Part shown: positions 8,386 through 10,305 of the stretch, in pieces
How positions within the stretch are numbered: position 1 is the first letter of the stretch
Layout: the number at the start of each line of letters is the position of its first letter
DNA from: Actinomycetota bacterium
Lineage (GTDB): Bacteria > Actinomycetota > Actinomycetes > Mycobacteriales > Jatrophihabitantaceae
Direction of reading: 5' to 3'
DNA length: 10,305 nt
Assembly: GCA_019241805.1 (NCBI GenBank)
Contig: JAFAWL010000267.1
Location: 1 to 10,305, forward strand
Translations under genes and position numbers: made by a program
The notes under the pieces: generated by a model
The model's database searches: none
The model's input: only the letters and a program-made list of their open reading frames with translations
Told to the model about the DNA's origin: nothing

Positions 8386-10305
8386 ATGGCCGTACCCAGC
8401 TCCACCTACCGGCTGCAGATCACGGAGGAATTTGATCTCGATACCGCCGCGGACCTCGTCGACTACCTGGCCCGGCTCGGAGTCGGCGCCGTCTATTGCT
8501 CCCCTCTGCTGACGGCCGCGGCCGGCTCCGCCCACGGGTACGACGTCGTCGACCATTCCCGCATCGACCCGGCCCGGGGGGGAAGCGAGGCCTGGCGCCG
8601 CCTCGTCGAGCGGGCGCAGGCAGCCGGTCTCTCGATCGTGGTCGACATCGTTCCCAATCACATGGGCGTGGCCGATGCCAGCGAGAACGCCGCGTGGTGG
8701 GACGTCTTGCAGCACGGCCCCCTGTCCGACCACGCCGCATGGTTCGACATCGACTGGAGCCAGGGCCGCCTTCGCCTGCCGGTGTTGGGCGACGGCGACG
8801 CGTCCGCCGAGCTACGCGTCGAGGACGGCGAACTCCGGTATTTCGAGCACAGGTTTCCCCTGGCCCCAGGGACCGAGGCCGGAACACCGGCCGAGGTGCA
8901 CGCCCGCCAGCATTATGAGTTGGTCAATTTTCGCCGAGCCGACCACGATCTGGCTTACCGGCGCTTCTTCGCCATCTCGTCGCTGGCGGGGCTGCGGGTC
9001 GAGGACGAGTCTGTCTTCGAGGCCACGCACCGCGAGATCCTGCGATGGGTCGCTGAGGACGGCGTCGCCGGCCTGCGAATCGATCACCCCGACGGCCTGG
9101 CCGATCCGGGCGGCTACCTCGACGGCCTGGCCGCCCGGGCGCCCGGGACGTGGATCACGGTCGAGAAAATACTGGAGCCAGGCGAGCTGCTGCCCTCGAG
9201 TTGGCCGGTCGCCGGCACGACCGGCTACGACGCCCTGGCCGAGGTCATGGAGGTCTTGCTCGACGCGGACGACCTGGCCGCCGCTGATCGCCTATATCGC
9301 GAGCTGGTCGACGAGCGGGACTTCTCGCACCAGGTCGCCGCCGGAAAGCGCGAGATCGCCACCTCGATCCTCGGCTCGGAGGTCGCCCGGTTGCGCCGGC
9401 TGGTGCCCGACATCGCCGCGGCCGAACAGGCCCTCGTCGAACTACTCGTTGCCTTTCCCGTGTACCGGTCGTATGCCCCCCTGGGCATCGAGCACCTCGA
9501 ACGAGCCGCGCGCACGGCCATCGAGCGCCGGCCCGACCTGGCGGCCGCGGTCGACAGCCTGCTCCCCCGGCTCAGTGATCCGACCGACGAGTTGTGTCGG
9601 CGGTTCGAGCAGACCTCCGGACCGGTGATGGCCAAGGGAGTCGAGGACACCGCCTACTACCGCTACAACCGCCTCGTCGCGCTCAACGAGGTCGGCGCCG
9701 ACCCGGGCCTGACCGCGCCGTCGGTTGATGCCTTCCACACGGCCCAGCAGCGGCGTCAAGCCCGCCACCCGCACGGCTTGACCACGCTGAGTACGCACGA
9801 CACGAAACGCAGCGAGGACGTGCGGGCCCGCATCCTCGTGCTGGCCGAACTGGCCGAACCCTGGCGCGCACTGGTCGACCGGCTGACGACAGAGGCGCCC
9901 GTACCGGACCCGGCACTGGCGCAGCTGCTCTGGCAGACGTTGATCGGTTCCGGCTTCATCGAGCGAGAGCGGATGCACGCCTACGCCGAGAAGGCGATGC
10001 GCGAGGCCCACACCGGCACCGGGTGGATCGATCCGGACGAGCAGTTCGAGCGCTCCGTGCACGAGGCGATCGAGCGCGCATACTTCGAGCCGGAACTGCG
10101 CCGAGACGTCGAGGCCCTGATCGCGCTGGTGACGCCGTACGGGTGGACGAACGCGCTCTCGCAAAAGCTGATCCAGCTCACCATGCCCGGGGTACCCGAC
10201 GTGTATCAGGGAACCGAGCTTTGGGACGACTCGCTGGTCGACCCGGACAACCGTCGCCCGGTGGACTACGCCCAGCGTCGCCGTCACTTGGCGGACATGG
10301 ACGCG
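8386..10305 (+). CDS. treY: maltooligosyltrehalose synthase, 3' end outside the window
   Basis: GH13 enzyme that isomerises the reducing-end alpha-1,4 bond of a maltooligosaccharide to alpha-1,1, making maltooligosyltrehalose for TreZ to cleave. The frame is open for exactly 640 codons and continues past the right edge; family members usually have about 700-830 residues, so the C-terminus is missing. It starts with the family hallmark STYRLQ (6-11). GVGAVYCSPLLTA..GS.HGYDVVD (32-56) follows. VDIVPNHMG (86-94) is region I. GLRIDHPDGL (229-238) carries nucleophile Asp233, and TVEKIL (258-263) carries acid/base Glu260. KGVEDTAYYRYNRL (417-430) is a TreY-specific stretch. STHDTKRSED (469-478) has the third catalytic residue Asp472, and MPGVPDVYQGTELWDDSLVDPDNRRPVD spans 600-627. 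TGA-GGC-ATG links it to glgX; only GAGG next to the ATG resembles a ribosome-binding site, so translation probably depends on glgX. treZ is the expected next gene. Confidence 0.97.
   Translation, partial: MAVPSSTYRLQITEEFDLDTAADLVDYLARLGVGAVYCSPLLTAAAGSAHGYDVVDHSRIDPARGGSEAWRRLVERAQAAGLSIVVDIVPNHMGVADASENAAWWDVLQHGPLSDHAAWFDIDWSQGRLRLPVLGDGDASAELRVEDGELRYFEHRFPLAPGTEAGTPAEVHARQHYELVNFRRADHDLAYRRFFAISSLAGLRVEDESVFEATHREILRWVAEDGVAGLRIDHPDGLADPGGYLDGLAARAPGTWITVEKILEPGELLPSSWPVAGTTGYDALAEVMEVLLDADDLAAADRLYRELVDERDFSHQVAAGKREIATSILGSEVARLRRLVPDIAAAEQALVELLVAFPVYRSYAPLGIEHLERAARTAIERRPDLAAAVDSLLPRLSDPTDELCRRFEQTSGPVMAKGVEDTAYYRYNRLVALNEVGADPGLTAPSVDAFHTAQQRRQARHPHGLTTLSTHDTKRSEDVRARILVLAELAEPWRALVDRLTTEAPVPDPALAQLLWQTLIGSGFIERERMHAYAEKAMREAHTGTGWIDPDEQFERSVHEAIERAYFEPELRRDVEALIALVTPYGWTNALSQKLIQLTMPGVPDVYQGTELWDDSLVDPDNRRPVDYAQRRRHLADMDA

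Noticed and set aside
8675..9628. 317-codon open frame on the + strand in another frame of treY
   Set aside because: It is out of frame with the unmistakable TreY motifs; its product is Ser/Arg/Pro-rich shadow sequence.
9442..10287. 281-codon open frame on the - strand opposite treY
   Set aside because: Antisense shadow; the opposite strand encodes the conserved TreY segments with Asp472 and MPGVPDVYQGTE.

Overview
The window is GC-rich with third codon positions strongly biased to G/C, tightly packed genes and some 4-base or 3-base gene junctions. This fits an actinomycete chromosome. The UvrB protein follows Mycobacterium tuberculosis UvrB closely along most of its length as I recall that sequence, including the long Gly/Ser/Arg linker before the C-terminal UVR motif. 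I cannot name a genus. No insertion sequence, CRISPR array, tRNA or rRNA gene is visible, and no gene-free stretch exceeds about 110 bases.

Layout. (1) Bases 72-1921, + strand: a two-gene pseudouridine-degradation operon, psuG (pseudouridine-5'-phosphate glycosidase) overlapping by 4 bases a PfkB-family kinase that is probably psuK. (2) Bases 1921-2002: a short array of a 17-bp direct repeat that exactly fills the gap between convergent psuK and uvrB and carries both stop codons. (3) Bases 2000-4204, - strand: uvrB, the excision-repair helicase. (4) Bases 4295-5431, + strand, divergent from uvrB: a serpin-like protein with no signal peptide and a recognisable but degenerate reactive-centre hinge. 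(5) Bases 5432-5539: a non-coding gap with a perfect 10-bp inverted repeat at its edges, ahead of a Pro/Ala-rich single-pass membrane protein (5540-6172). (6) Bases 6274 to the end, + strand: glgX and treY, 3 bases apart, two steps of the glycogen-to-trehalose (TreX/Y/Z-type) route. treY runs off the right edge after 640 codons, and treZ would be expected beyond it.

How the genes work together. PsuK phosphorylates pseudouridine and PsuG splits the phosphate to uracil and ribose-5-phosphate, salvaging a nucleoside from RNA turnover. GlgX debranches glycogen, and TreY turns the reducing end of the released maltodextrin into a trehalosyl unit. UvrB, the serpin-like protein and the membrane protein have no obvious functional link with these pathways.

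Most of the window is ordinary core genome. The items worth a second look are the stop-to-stop 17-bp array, the serpin-like protein with an atypical hinge, the inverted repeat before the membrane protein, the palindromes before glgX, and three genes whose first base lies exactly 6 nt after a -10-like hexamer, suggesting leaderless mRNAs. I see no convincing evidence of a wholly new multi-gene system here.
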